A stretch of DNA of 64,000 bases, taken from contig CAYRFQ010000004.1 of NCBI GenBank assembly GCA_964423615.1, positions 62,001 through 126,000 of the forward strand. The letters run 5' to 3'. The notes below the pieces were generated by a model. It was not told the DNA's origin. It did not search any database and saw nothing but the letters and a program-made list of their open reading frames with translations. The number at the start of each line of letters is the position of its first letter. The stretch's first letter is position 1. The position numbers and the translations under genes were made by a program. Of this stretch, positions 18,644-27,958 are shown piece after piece. This DNA is from CAYRFQ01 sp964423615. GTDB taxonomy: Bacteria; Planctomycetota; Planctomycetia; Gemmatales; Gemmataceae.

Positions 18644-21349
18644 ATGGCGAAAAAACGCAAGACAAAGCGTCCTTCCTCAACCCCCAAGGCCTCGGTGGCG
18701 GTTCAGTCTCCCGAGGAAAAGGAAGCACCAGACGCAAACGGCACAGCGACCAAGAAACAGCCCGACCTCCAGAAAGCCTTTCGAGTTGCCGGCGGAGCCA
18801 CAGGATCTTCGGACACGGCCTTCAGAGATCCAAATACGATTGGAGTCTCTGCCAAATCTGTTCCCAAGGCAGACACCACGACAGCTCTGCTGGAAACAAT
18901 CGGTAGGCGGATCGCCAAGGTGTTGGGCTCGCTCCAACTCGCTGTGACCTTGTTGGGTTTGTTTGCTGTTATCGTCCTTGCCGGGATTTTGATGGAACAC
19001 CGCTTCCAAACCGCAACGGCCCAACAACTGGTCTACCAAGCGTGGTGGTTCAACGGCCTTTTGGGGCTCTTGGCCGTTAATATCTTGTTTGCGGCCGTCA
19101 AAAAGTGGCCGTTCAAGAAACACCAAACGGGCTTCGTGATCACACACATCGGGCTGCTCACGATGCTCGCCGGCGGTTTGGTCAATGCCTTCTCCGGGAC
19201 CGACGCCTTGATGGTTCTCGTCGATACTTCCGATCCGGAAATCCAATACAAGGTCGGTTATCCACAAGTCAACAATCAGGCTGTCTACAACGACCGTAAC
19301 GAAATTGTGGTTCAGACTCGGACCGCCGACGACCAAAAAGGTCGGGTGTACAAGGCCGATTTCCGGCCTGGTGTTCTCCCGTGGAATGGAGAAGATCAAC
19401 AACGTGTCGCTTCCGTCGACGGAGAATATGGCTTAATCTTGCGATTTGTGAACTGGCTCCAGCGACCCCTTGGACGGCACTGGTCCATGGACCTGGGGGA
19501 CGAGGGCCGTCTCGAAATCATCGACTACATCCCCTTTGCTGCGATCGATCCATACAGCCCCAGCGCATCCGAAAACGATCCTCCAGCCTTCAAAATCCAG
19601 CTAGAATCCGAAGTAGCAGGCTTCACTCGGGACGTTTGGCTCATGGGAGACGGAGACACCCAAAGTCTCGGCGGACTTTTCGCGATGGAGGCCCTTGGCA
19701 AGCTCCCGAAAGCTCTCATTCCAGAATTCGAATCTCCTCCGCAAAAAAACATCGGTAAAGGGCTGTTGGCTGTACTCCCTCCTGGTGCCGTGAGGCCAAT
19801 CCGGTTGTCCGAAAAGGACATCCGGAAAGAACGAGTTCCCTTATTGCGAGGACAACAACTCCCAGCAATCAAAATCATCAAAATTGGACCCGATGAGAAG
19901 GTCGGGAACGCCATCCACTTTGCGTACTACGACCACAATGGAGTTCGTCACGAGTGTGCAATGGCTAGTCGCTTTGGCCAAAATTTGGTGATCGAAACGG
20001 ATGGTTTGAAAAAGCCCAGGCTTTTTGAACAAGGAGGCCGGAATCCCTACTTTTGGTTCCACCCTCCGAAGCTACCGTCCGAAACAGGACGTGAGAACGA
20101 ACGCCCCCTGGCCCTGGTTCAATTCGTCTACGACCAAAACACCAAGCAACCGTACTACCGGACATTTGTTCGAGATAAGGGCAATGGTACGCCATATTCC
20201 CTCAAGAACGCCGGGCAGTTGAACACCGACGCCTCGGAGCATCGTCTCGGGGGTGGTAAGATGAAATGGGTCTTCCGAGTTCCTACATTCTACGAGCACG
20301 CGTCCAAGGAACCGACCTTCCGGGCCGTGGCCATCTTACCCGGCCAGGCAAAGGAAACGGACATGCGGAAGTATCCCAAAGCGATTCGTTGCCGTTTGAC
20401 CGTCGGAGAGGAAAAGAAAGAATTTTGGGTCAAACGTTATGAGGCTCGACTCGAGCAACAGCCCGAACATGAAGTCATCGACACGGGCTCCGGCAGGAAA
20501 CTTTACTCCGTAACATTCGGCAACAAAACGCACGACGTCGGATTCCAAGTTCAACTCGTGGAAGCTACCTCAAAACTCCAATCGGGGACGAACTCAGCTG
20601 CTTCGTACAGCAGCAACGTTCGCATCTGGGATGAAGAACGGGGTATTGAGGGGGAGCAAAGATTCATTACGATGAATCAACCACTCAAGCATCGCGGTTA
20701 CACGTTCTACCAATCGCAGCTCGAAAAGGTCACACACCACGACGAAAAAGGACGCAAGAAACAAACGATCGACGCTCACGGTCGGCCCGTAGAATACTCA
20801 GGCTTTACCGTCGGGGCCGACCTTGGGCTTGGTCTGAAATACCGTGGCTCGTTGTTGCTGGGAATCGGAATCGCGATCATGTTTTACATGCGGGCTTACT
20901 TCTTCAAGCCCGTCAAACGAGTTCGCGACGAAAACCAAGAACGCACCCAATACAGCGAGTCGACCATCAACCTGGGACAGATCCTGTTCTTTGGCTTGAG
21001 CGCCGTGGTTGTCTTTCTGTTCGTGCTCCGGGTGGTGCTATGCCTCCAAACCGAAACGTTTGACGCTGGACAGTTGATGGACATCGTCATGGCAGGCATG
21101 GTGCTGTATTTGGTCTGGCTCGGCCAGGACTGGGCGTTGTGGTTGTGTATGATCGTTGGACTGTTGGGTGGTGGTGGAATCTTGCTCTTCGAGGCCGTTG
21201 CGATGTCCTTTGGGTGGGCCGGTTTTGAGCCGATCATTTTGGGCATGGCCGTCGTGTTTTTGTTGTTTGCCCTGAGCATATTGTTCCTGCCGCCTTTGAA
21301 AGCATTTATCCAACAACGAATGGGTGGTAAAATCTTACAGCCTGTGTAG
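18644..21349 (+). CDS. resB: ResB/Ccs1-type cytochrome c biogenesis protein
   Basis: A 901-residue membrane protein of system II cytochrome c maturation, which with CcsA moves haem across the membrane and attaches it to apocytochromes. A Lys/Ser-rich cytoplasmic tail (about 90 residues) precedes LGSLQLAVTLLGLFAVIVLAG, the ResB family opening. Two more membrane segments follow (WWFNGLLGLLAVNILFAAV, FVITHIGLLTMLAGGLVNAF), then a periplasmic domain of about 550 residues containing MNQPLKHRGYTFYQSQ, a ResB signature. The C-terminus carries several extra membrane helices instead of the usual single one. It is longer than the common 450-600 residues. ccsA follows 365 bases downstream on the same strand. 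Confidence 0.9.
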   Translation: MAKKRKTKRPSSTPKASVAVQSPEEKEAPDANGTATKKQPDLQKAFRVAGGATGSSDTAFRDPNTIGVSAKSVPKADTTTALLETIGRRIAKVLGSLQLAVTLLGLFAVIVLAGILMEHRFQTATAQQLVYQAWWFNGLLGLLAVNILFAAVKKWPFKKHQTGFVITHIGLLTMLAGGLVNAFSGTDALMVLVDTSDPEIQYKVGYPQVNNQAVYNDRNEIVVQTRTADDQKGRVYKADFRPGVLPWNGEDQQRVASVDGEYGLILRFVNWLQRPLGRHWSMDLGDEGRLEIIDYIPFAAIDPYSPSASENDPPAFKIQLESEVAGFTRDVWLMGDGDTQSLGGLFAMEALGKLPKALIPEFESPPQKNIGKGLLAVLPPGAVRPIRLSEKDIRKERVPLLRGQQLPAIKIIKIGPDEKVGNAIHFAYYDHNGVRHECAMASRFGQNLVIETDGLKKPRLFEQGGRNPYFWFHPPKLPSETGRENERPLALVQFVYDQNTKQPYYRTFVRDKGNGTPYSLKNAGQLNTDASEHRLGGGKMKWVFRVPTFYEHASKEPTFRAVAILPGQAKETDMRKYPKAIRCRLTVGEEKKEFWVKRYEARLEQQPEHEVIDTGSGRKLYSVTFGNKTHDVGFQVQLVEATSKLQSGTNSAASYSSNVRIWDEERGIEGEQRFITMNQPLKHRGYTFYQSQLEKVTHHDEKGRKKQTIDAHGRPVEYSGFTVGADLGLGLKYRGSLLLGIGIAIMFYMRAYFFKPVKRVRDENQERTQYSESTINLGQILFFGLSAVVVFLFVLRVVLCLQTETFDAGQLMDIVMAGMVLYLVWLGQDWALWLCMIVGLLGGGGILLFEAVAMSFGWAGFEPIILGMAVVFLLFALSILFLPPLKAFIQQRMGGKILQPV

Positions 21350-21461
21350 AAAGTATGGTTGGTAACAAGCAATGGTGAAGGAGAAAGACGAGGTAATCTA
21401 CCCTTCTCACTGTAGGATCCTTGGAGCTACCAATTTCTGACTGTCTGATGTTCTTTTGGTC

Positions 21462-21557
21462 GTAGAGTGTGACCAGCTAAAGCGTGAACAAAAGCCCAGA
21501 GGGCACTACCAATAGCAATGGTGTCCCCCCTTAGCTGCTCGACAAGACACACCCTAC
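21462..21557. repeat. Small palindrome-ended repeat (GTAGRGTGTG type), copy 1
   Basis: About 96 bases bounded by GTAGAGTGTG (21462-21471) and CACACCCTAC (21548-21557), inverted with one mismatch. A second element with the same ends is at 56452-56527. It occupies the gap between resB and ccsA, has no coding potential, and looks like a REP/MITE-type intergenic element. Confidence 0.7.
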
Positions 21558-21714
21558 AACAAAATCGGACCAGACTGTCACACTTTCGTTGTCTCTGAGT
21601 TCCTACCATGTCCTAAGTCCTTCTTTTCTTAGCAGAAGCAGATTTAGGGGATGGGGGTTGCAAAACCTTATTCTTTCGACCTCCTTCCACCTTCTATAAA
21701 GAGGAACCCTCCCA

Positions 21715-24447
21715 ATGGCCTCCACTGTCGATCCGAAAGAAGCGATCCAAGAAAAACCATCGCTGAAAGAAAAACCATCAAAATCGACGTCCAAGACCGT
21801 AAAGAAACAATATCTGACTGCTAACGCACTTGGATGGCACATCGCTGGTCTGACCGTCGTTGGTTTACTCCTTCTCTGGCTAACGTGGATCAACTTCGGC
21901 CCCATGTTCCGTGGCAGTGCATCTGCCACTGAGCAGAAAAAGATTGACTTTCCTCCGGTCGATTGGAAGTACATCGCCGAACAACCCGTCGTTCACAAGG
22001 CGCGTGTCAAGCCTTTCCAAACGGCGGCGAACGAAGTCATGTTGAGCATCACGGGACGTTTCAAATGGCAAAAGCTCAACGCCGTCCAGATCGTCCTCGA
22101 CTGGATGTTCGAGAAAGACCCGAAGCAACCTACGTATGCTCCGGACGACCAGTCCAAAAAGCTCCCTCTCAGCAAGTGGAATGACAGAGAGTTCATCATT
22201 TGTGAGAACAAGACTTTCCGGCGTTACGTTTTCGCGATGAACGAGAAAGGCGAGTTCGATGAAGTGAACGCCAAAACCGAAGCGGTCATCGAGCACGGAA
22301 AATACGTTTCACCGAATCAGGTGCAGAACTTCCTCGATCGACTGATCCAGCTGCGGAAAAAGAACGCCGTGCGATTTCGCGAACTACGCTCGCAAAAAGG
22401 CGACTTCATGAGTCCGCTCAGCGAGCTGTCTCGTCGCTACGGGTTGTATCGCCGGATACGCTTCGTTCCCAAGTTCGTGACGCCAAACGAGGCGACGACC
22501 AACACCCTCACGCACCCTGAAGAATCCGTACGTGATCCCTTCGCGTTCGTCATGTTGGATCGCGTTCCGATGTCCCCGTGGTTCACCATCAACCAACTTC
22601 GGCTCGTCGCCAAAAATCCGGCGAACTGGGAGATTTTGATCAAGGATCGATTCAACCAGGTACCCGAGTTATATCTGACACCGGACCACAAGGACGCACT
22701 CGTGGAATTCCAAACTGCCATCTTGGATGGACGTGGAAAGGAAGCCATTGACGAACTGCGTCCGCTACTGAAGAAAAATCGAGAACAGCTTGTGAAAGAG
22801 TATGTCAGTCTTCGTTCGAGCGATGACACTACAAACTCGAAATACAAGGCAAGCAAACTCGTGGCCCGGAGTGTCTTTACCTGGCGTTTGAACAGTGCCG
22901 AGCGAAAGTCCAGTGAGGAGTTCGAGAAATTCGTCATCGAACTGTGCACCCCTCACGGTTTGCAAGGCGAGTTTGCAGACACGTTCGAGAAGCGGCTGCA
23001 AGGCTTCGTGAAATCGAACACCACTGTCGATATGCTGACCAACTTGCTCATGGCAGCACGAACGCCCCCCGAGCAAGTAGCCGCTGCCTTCACATCTTTC
23101 CTCGAAGCCCGGGACAAGCAGTCGATCAAGGGGCTACAAGCACTGCTCCCTGCTGAGGACGGCAATTACATCCCGATCAAAGCTGAGTATCAACCCCTGC
23201 ACATGCGGTATCTCGAAACACGATTCCCCTATGTGTACCGCGAAGCCCTCCAGAGCCAACCCCCGCAAGTTGGTGGAGCCAAACTCGTCTTGCACGCGTT
23301 GGATCAGGCCGGTGAGGCCTACCGCAAAGGTGAGATCGAAAAGTTCGACGAAGAGATCCGCGCGGTCTTCCAGACGATGGAAATCGTAAGCGAAGATGCC
23401 ACGGGACAAGCGTATCCTGGTGAAGATAGCGTCAGCTCTCGTCTGGAAGACCTGTTTACCGGTGACGAGATTCAACAACCGAATCGATCGCTGTTGCAAA
23501 TGGAAATGACGTTCAACAAACTCCGACCGTTCATGTGGTCATGGGTTTTGATGCTCGGTGCGTTGCTTGCGTTCTGTCTGAGCCTCGGTCTGAACTCCAG
23601 GATCGCATACATTGCCGGCTTCGTAGTTTACATTGCATCGTTGCTGTTCCAGACATATGGCTTCTTCATTCGGATCGTCCTGTCGGGTCGTGCTCCGGTG
23701 TCGAACATGTACGAGACGGTCATCTGGGTGGCGTTCATGTCGGGTGTATTCGCGTTGGTCATGGAATGGATCTATCGCCGCAAAGTGATCGCACTGGCCG
23801 GAGCGTTAGTGTCAACAATCGGGCTCGTGTTGGCGGACCAAATGCCGGTTGCTCTGAATCCTGCAATCAATCCGCTCTTGCCCGTCCTGCGTTCGAACTT
23901 CTGGCTGACGATTCACGTTCTGACGATCGTGAGCAGTTACGCCGGAGGAACGCTTGCATGGGGATTGGGTAACATTACAATGGCTCTGATCGTCTTCGGC
24001 TCGACCAACCGCGACACCATCAAGATGCTCACAAACTTCACTTATCGAGCATTACAGATCGCAGTAATCTTGTTGGCCGTCGGAACGTTCCTGGGCGGCT
24101 GGTGGGCGGCTTACAGCTGGGGTCGATTCTGGGGTTGGGACGCCAAGGAAAATGGAGCGTTGATTGCATTACTCTGTTATGTGATCCCGCTGCACATGCG
24201 ATACATTGGATGGATTCGCGAGTTTGGATTGGCCGTTGCGGCAATCCTTTGTTATGTCTCGATTTTGATCTCGTGGTACGGTGTGAACTTCATCTTCCCA
24301 GCAGGCTTGCATGCGTATGGTTCGGGTAGCGGTGGCGCTACTTGGGTCTACTGGGCATGTATGCTTAACGTTTTGTGGGTTCTCATCGCAAGTTGGATGT
24401 ATCGATATAAGCTCGACCATGGCAACTTGAAGCCCGTGGTTGATTAA
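21715..24447 (+). CDS. ccsA: CcsA/ResC-type cytochrome c biogenesis protein with large N-terminal extension
   Basis: A 910-residue protein. The last 310 residues are the CcsA haem-handling membrane domain, with SNMYETVIW, the tryptophan-rich WGRFWGWDAKENGALI (family WWD motif) and NFIFPAGLHAYGSGSGG. Conserved His residues lie in IHVLTIVSSYAG and IPLHMRY. The first 600 residues are unusual: one membrane anchor near residue 50, then a largely helical, charged soluble domain that typical CcsA proteins (about 300-400 residues) lack. GAGG lies before the ATG. With resB this makes a complete system II pair, and a terminator follows at 24491. Confidence 0.92.
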   Translation: MASTVDPKEAIQEKPSLKEKPSKSTSKTVKKQYLTANALGWHIAGLTVVGLLLLWLTWINFGPMFRGSASATEQKKIDFPPVDWKYIAEQPVVHKARVKPFQTAANEVMLSITGRFKWQKLNAVQIVLDWMFEKDPKQPTYAPDDQSKKLPLSKWNDREFIICENKTFRRYVFAMNEKGEFDEVNAKTEAVIEHGKYVSPNQVQNFLDRLIQLRKKNAVRFRELRSQKGDFMSPLSELSRRYGLYRRIRFVPKFVTPNEATTNTLTHPEESVRDPFAFVMLDRVPMSPWFTINQLRLVAKNPANWEILIKDRFNQVPELYLTPDHKDALVEFQTAILDGRGKEAIDELRPLLKKNREQLVKEYVSLRSSDDTTNSKYKASKLVARSVFTWRLNSAERKSSEEFEKFVIELCTPHGLQGEFADTFEKRLQGFVKSNTTVDMLTNLLMAARTPPEQVAAAFTSFLEARDKQSIKGLQALLPAEDGNYIPIKAEYQPLHMRYLETRFPYVYREALQSQPPQVGGAKLVLHALDQAGEAYRKGEIEKFDEEIRAVFQTMEIVSEDATGQAYPGEDSVSSRLEDLFTGDEIQQPNRSLLQMEMTFNKLRPFMWSWVLMLGALLAFCLSLGLNSRIAYIAGFVVYIASLLFQTYGFFIRIVLSGRAPVSNMYETVIWVAFMSGVFALVMEWIYRRKVIALAGALVSTIGLVLADQMPVALNPAINPLLPVLRSNFWLTIHVLTIVSSYAGGTLAWGLGNITMALIVFGSTNRDTIKMLTNFTYRALQIAVILLAVGTFLGGWWAAYSWGRFWGWDAKENGALIALLCYVIPLHMRYIGWIREFGLAVAAILCYVSILISWYGVNFIFPAGLHAYGSGSGGATWVYWACMLNVLWVLIASWMYRYKLDHGNLKPVVD

Positions 24448-24490
24448 CGCGGGTTTCGTTTGAAACACAGTTCGAGATGACTTCCAAGAA

Positions 24491-24521
24491 AAGGCGACGA
24501 TGAAAATCGTCGTCTTTTTTT
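24491..24521 (+). terminator. Rho-independent terminator after ccsA
   Basis: An 11-bp stem (GCGACGAT core) with a GAAA tetraloop, running directly into seven T, 44 bases after the ccsA stop. Confidence 0.92.
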
Positions 24522-25605
24522 ATGGACCACAAACGACTTCTATCGCGGAAAAGTTCCTCTGATAACCCGTTTGACCTCCCTCATTTTGGAAACCCGCACT
24601 TCTCCGATCGAAACACAATGACAGAATCATCAAAACCTGGCAGAAATCACTCGGGTTCAATCCAGTTACCTTTGAAACCGTGAGTTCTTGGAGGAACAAA
24701 AAACTATCGGGTCGCTACAACCCAGAAAATCAACATTGCCAGGTCGTTTGACTCTTCACGGAACTGAAAACTGCCGGAAATGAAGAAGATCAGGAACGTC
24801 CGTACGACGACAAAATCCATGCGAACCCTCCGTGGGTCCAGACAAAATGTCCAGAAAATTATTTCCACCGGAACTCCTGATGGTTCCTTGAATGCCAGAA
24901 ATGTCCCGGATTTTTCACCTACACATAGTTGGCTGTGTCATTTCCCTGCGGTGTTTTCGAACAACACCAGTGTTGCATAATGCGACGTTTCTAAACGCTC
25001 ATGTCACTAGTTAAAAAAGAGCGAAAAACACTTCTTCCATTACTGTCTGACACAAAACAAGTTAGGGCTCCAAAGTATTATTGCACTTGCCTTTGGCACG
25101 GCGTGTGCCTAGGGTAGATAATCGTGAAACAACGGATCGTAAAAAAATATGCATTGTTTTTGCGAACCTCTCATCGAACATCGTTGTCCTGGTAGAAACA
25201 AGCGCGCAAACGCGTTTAATGTCCTTTTTGTTTGTCTTTTCCGCAAAGCCCCAAACGAGTGAACCAAGTGTCTCACTACAGGCTTCGTTTTGATTCTTTC
25301 CCAGAAACGATCAAAATAGACGAACAGTCGAAGATTTAGCAGCGCAAGGCGAAGAACCTATTAACGTCTTGAATTGAGTTGCAACCTTTCTGATTGTTGC
25401 TCGGAAAATTTCAAACTCGGCTAGAAAATTCCGTTGGGAAAAGCGGAATACATTTGGGATTGGAAGATAACAGGTCATTCTGACCCAGTTAACGCTTCGA
25501 ATTCCGAATGAAAAGTGTTTTTGATGTCGGAGTATTACGAAAACTTTCACCATTCCATTCGTCCCAAGCCGGTCCCCTGCGTGGGGTATCGGTCTTAACT
25601 ACGCT
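24522..25605. other. Intergenic region, no supported gene
   Basis: About 1.1 kb, AT-richer than the flanking genes, with only short open frames lacking ribosome sites. A small hairpin (GGCAC-GGC-GTGTGCC) lies near 25093-25110. I found no tRNA and no coding remnant, but a diverged small RNA cannot be excluded. Confidence 0.45.
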
Positions 25606-25616
25606 GGAGGCTTCCA

Positions 25617-26405
25617 ATGGCCCTTTTCAATCGAATCATCATGCGTGTCTCGGGCAGTATCGTCGCTAACGCTAGCGTCAACGGCCTGCGCAATGGTGCC
25701 GGTTGGGCCATGGGTACCGATGGACCCACACCACCGGTGTGTACCACAGGACAGCCACCAGCGACCTATCTGTCCGAACGACACCCCTCGCAGTATCCGA
25801 CGGAGGATACCCAGACGGAGGATGTCGCGGATATGCGTCTCGACGACCGATCTCTCGATGAACATCGAAACTTCGATGAACAACGGGAAGTCCTCGATGA
25901 ACGCGAATCTGCGAAGCCAAACTCCGTTTCGGGTAACCAACTCGGGTGCTCTTCTGGTGTCTCCGACAGTCGCAACGCGAGTTCCTGGAGACTGGCAGAC
26001 ATGCCAAGTCCCGCTGAACTCGCGAGCCAAGTGGCGCAAAGTCTCGACAGCTTTGGCCACTCGGAGTTCCGGAGAGTTTCATTTATCGACTCTCGGGCCT
26101 CACTCAGTGCAAGAGCCACCTGTTGCCAAACGGTCCTACCCAGGGCCCAGCAGGCAATACATGCGGGTCTCCCGCTGGTGCTACTTGCCCAAGTGTCGGC
26201 CACAACGACGCAAGTCGGTAGATGGACCTCGAAACACTTCACACCATCATCAGCCATACGCAGTTTGGCCAGGGAGCGAGCCCTCTTATCGGGCCCAACC
26301 TCCCTCGGACGAACGATCGGGCTGGAGATGGGAGGCATTGGCGGGAGGATTCCTCCTGCGGGTGCCACGGAAGTGTCCGGAAGATATGCGGCTGGAGGAG
26401 TGTGA
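25617..26405 (+). CDS. Hypothetical protein, unrecognised, coding status uncertain
   Basis: A 262-residue frame. For: GGAGG six bases before the ATG, and codon choice in the first 110 codons resembles neighbouring genes. Against: two other long frames cross the same DNA (plus strand 25645-26505, minus strand 25766-26533) and no domain is recognisable. The protein begins MALFNRIIMRVSGSIVANAS, has a proline/threonine patch, then a short charged repeat (SLDEHRNFDEQREVLDERES) and an Arg/Ser/Ala-rich second half. It lies about 490 bases upstream of the sigma factor on the same strand. A frameshifted gene or a structured non-coding leader is also possible. Confidence 0.42.
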   Translation: MALFNRIIMRVSGSIVANASVNGLRNGAGWAMGTDGPTPPVCTTGQPPATYLSERHPSQYPTEDTQTEDVADMRLDDRSLDEHRNFDEQREVLDERESAKPNSVSGNQLGCSSGVSDSRNASSWRLADMPSPAELASQVAQSLDSFGHSEFRRVSFIDSRASLSARATCCQTVLPRAQQAIHAGLPLVLLAQVSATTTQVGRWTSKHFTPSSAIRSLARERALLSGPTSLGRTIGLEMGGIGGRIPPAGATEVSGRYAAGGV

Positions 26406-26880
26406 CCTAAGGATTGCAGAACTGGCCCGAGGAGGCCAATCATCGCACTGCGATCGCGACGGGATGTTGACGACAGGATGTTCCAAAACCCCAAAGACAA
26501 CGTAACCGTCGTATCTGCAATCTTGAAGTACACCAGATATTCGAACTCTTTCGAACTCCACCCATAACTTCGTTACGCGGGCAGCTTTCCCAGCCAGAGG
26601 CGCAAGTTGATCGATTGCACCTTCGTGTGCCTAGATCCTTTCCCGAAGGCGTGTTGGATTTTGGGAAACGCTGACTCGTCGTGCTGTGTTGTCGCCAACA
26701 TCGCTCTCGGCATCTGCGAGAGTCCAGGCACGTCCCTTTCCGTGATTCGCGAAAGTCACGCGGCGGAAAAGCAAGACCCGACCCTGGACCGCATCGGCCT
26801 TCAAGTCCCCTGATCCTTGGGGAGCCGACCGAGACCCCGGTGGAACGAAAAACGAACAATAGGGAACGGATCGGGACAGT
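26406..26880. other. Intergenic region upstream of the ECF sigma gene
   Basis: About 475 bases with no supported gene. It probably contains the sigma factor promoter. Short frames on both strands lack ribosome sites. Confidence 0.4.
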
Positions 26881-26893
26881 AGGAAACAACTGA

Positions 26894-27580
26894 ATGTCTT
26901 GGAACGAAGTAGTTGAGCTTGTCGTGAAGGCTCAGACCGGCGACCGCGCCGCTTACGGTGAGTTGATCGAGCGGTTCCAGCCTTCCGTATACGCCGTCGC
27001 TCTGTCTCGCCTCCGCAACCCGACGGACGCGCAGGAACTGACCCAAGAGGTCTTCATCCACGTCATGACGAAGATCGGGCAGTTGCGTGATCCGCAGTGC
27101 TTCGCCGGATGGTTGCGACAGATCACCGTCCGAATGGCCATCAACCGAATGACCCGGAACACCCCGCACCAGGGCACCGACCAGGAGATCCTCCAGAACA
27201 CCGCTTCGGAAGGCGAAACTCCGTTGAGTGAGATGATCCGGAATGAGCAGCGATCACAGCTCTGGAAGAGCCTCGACCGCCTGAAGAAGACCGACCGAGA
27301 AACGCTTGTCGCCTTCTACATCAAGGGACGGTCTTTGAAAGAAATGTCTGAAGATTTCGAAACGCCGGTCGGAACCATCAAGCGCCGTCTGCACGTCGCT
27401 CGGAACCGTCTGCGTGAGGTCCTCGAAGGGGACATGGAGAGCGCCGAAGGCGCCTCTCCCCCAACCGACCCATTGACCGAAGGCGCTGACGATGCCGAGG
27501 CCGTGGTTGCCGGGGAACCGGTCCGACGTTCGAAACGGGCAAACCGAAACGAGGAGCGGGAACTCGTTCAGAGTGTTTAG
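26894..27580 (+). CDS. ECF-type RNA polymerase sigma factor
   Basis: A 228-residue sigma-70 family protein. Region 2 spans about residues 10-85 (GDRAAYGELIERFQPSVYAVALSRLRN, DAQELTQEVFIHVMTKIGQL, FAGWLRQITVRMAINRM). Region 4 spans about 120-175 (LWKSLDRLKKTDRETLVAFYIKGRSLKEMSEDFETPVGTIKRRLHVARNRLRE), with a helix-turn-helix. Region 3 is absent, as in ECF factors. An acidic then Arg/Lys-rich tail of about 50 residues follows region 4. AGGAAA lies before the ATG. No anti-sigma gene is next to it, so the controlling signal is unknown. Two hairpins follow, the second being a terminator. Confidence 0.93.
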   Translation: MSWNEVVELVVKAQTGDRAAYGELIERFQPSVYAVALSRLRNPTDAQELTQEVFIHVMTKIGQLRDPQCFAGWLRQITVRMAINRMTRNTPHQGTDQEILQNTASEGETPLSEMIRNEQRSQLWKSLDRLKKTDRETLVAFYIKGRSLKEMSEDFETPVGTIKRRLHVARNRLREVLEGDMESAEGASPPTDPLTEGADDAEAVVAGEPVRRSKRANRNEERELVQSV

Positions 27581-27591
27581 CTGAGATCGCG

Positions 27592-27621
27592 ATCGCAGTG
27601 ATCCAACGAGGTCACTGCGAT
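27592..27621 (+). repeat. Perfect 10-bp hairpin after the sigma factor gene
   Basis: ATCGCAGTGA (27592-27601) pairs with TCACTGCGAT (27612-27621) around a 10-base loop. It starts 11 bases after the stop codon, with no T-run of its own. It may protect the mRNA end or be a protein-binding palindrome. Confidence 0.7.
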
Positions 27622-27651
27622 GATCGAAACACGATTAAAGTACGACCTAAT

Positions 27652-27685
27652 GCCAGAGGTGACTGAGTTACCTCTGGCTTTTTTA
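27652..27685 (+). terminator. Rho-independent terminator of the sigma factor gene
   Basis: GCCAGAGGT (27652-27660) pairs with ACCTCTGGC (27670-27678) around a 9-base loop, followed immediately by TTTTTT. Confidence 0.95.
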
Positions 27686-27958
27686 TTAGCTGCAAAGTCG
27701 CTGCACCGATGCAGTTGATCGGTCCTCAAGGCCTTCATCTCCGTGACTGGCTTACGGGCTCTCGCTGTTGAATTGGAGAAGAATCCTCTTGGAACTCGCT
27801 CGTGTTCCACCGTCGATTACAGGTCACTTCGAGGTTTCCACACTAACCGGCCAGCTCAAGAGAATGCCTCAGCTCCACGACGGCATATCCAAAACTTGCC
27901 GATCCCGTGCCCCGAAAGCCCAACATGAAAATGTTCCTCGTTGGTGGTTCAGGTTCGC
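27686..27958. other. Intergenic gap between convergent sigma and putA genes
   Basis: No gene or strong hairpin seen; short open frames overlap and have no support. Confidence 0.4.
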
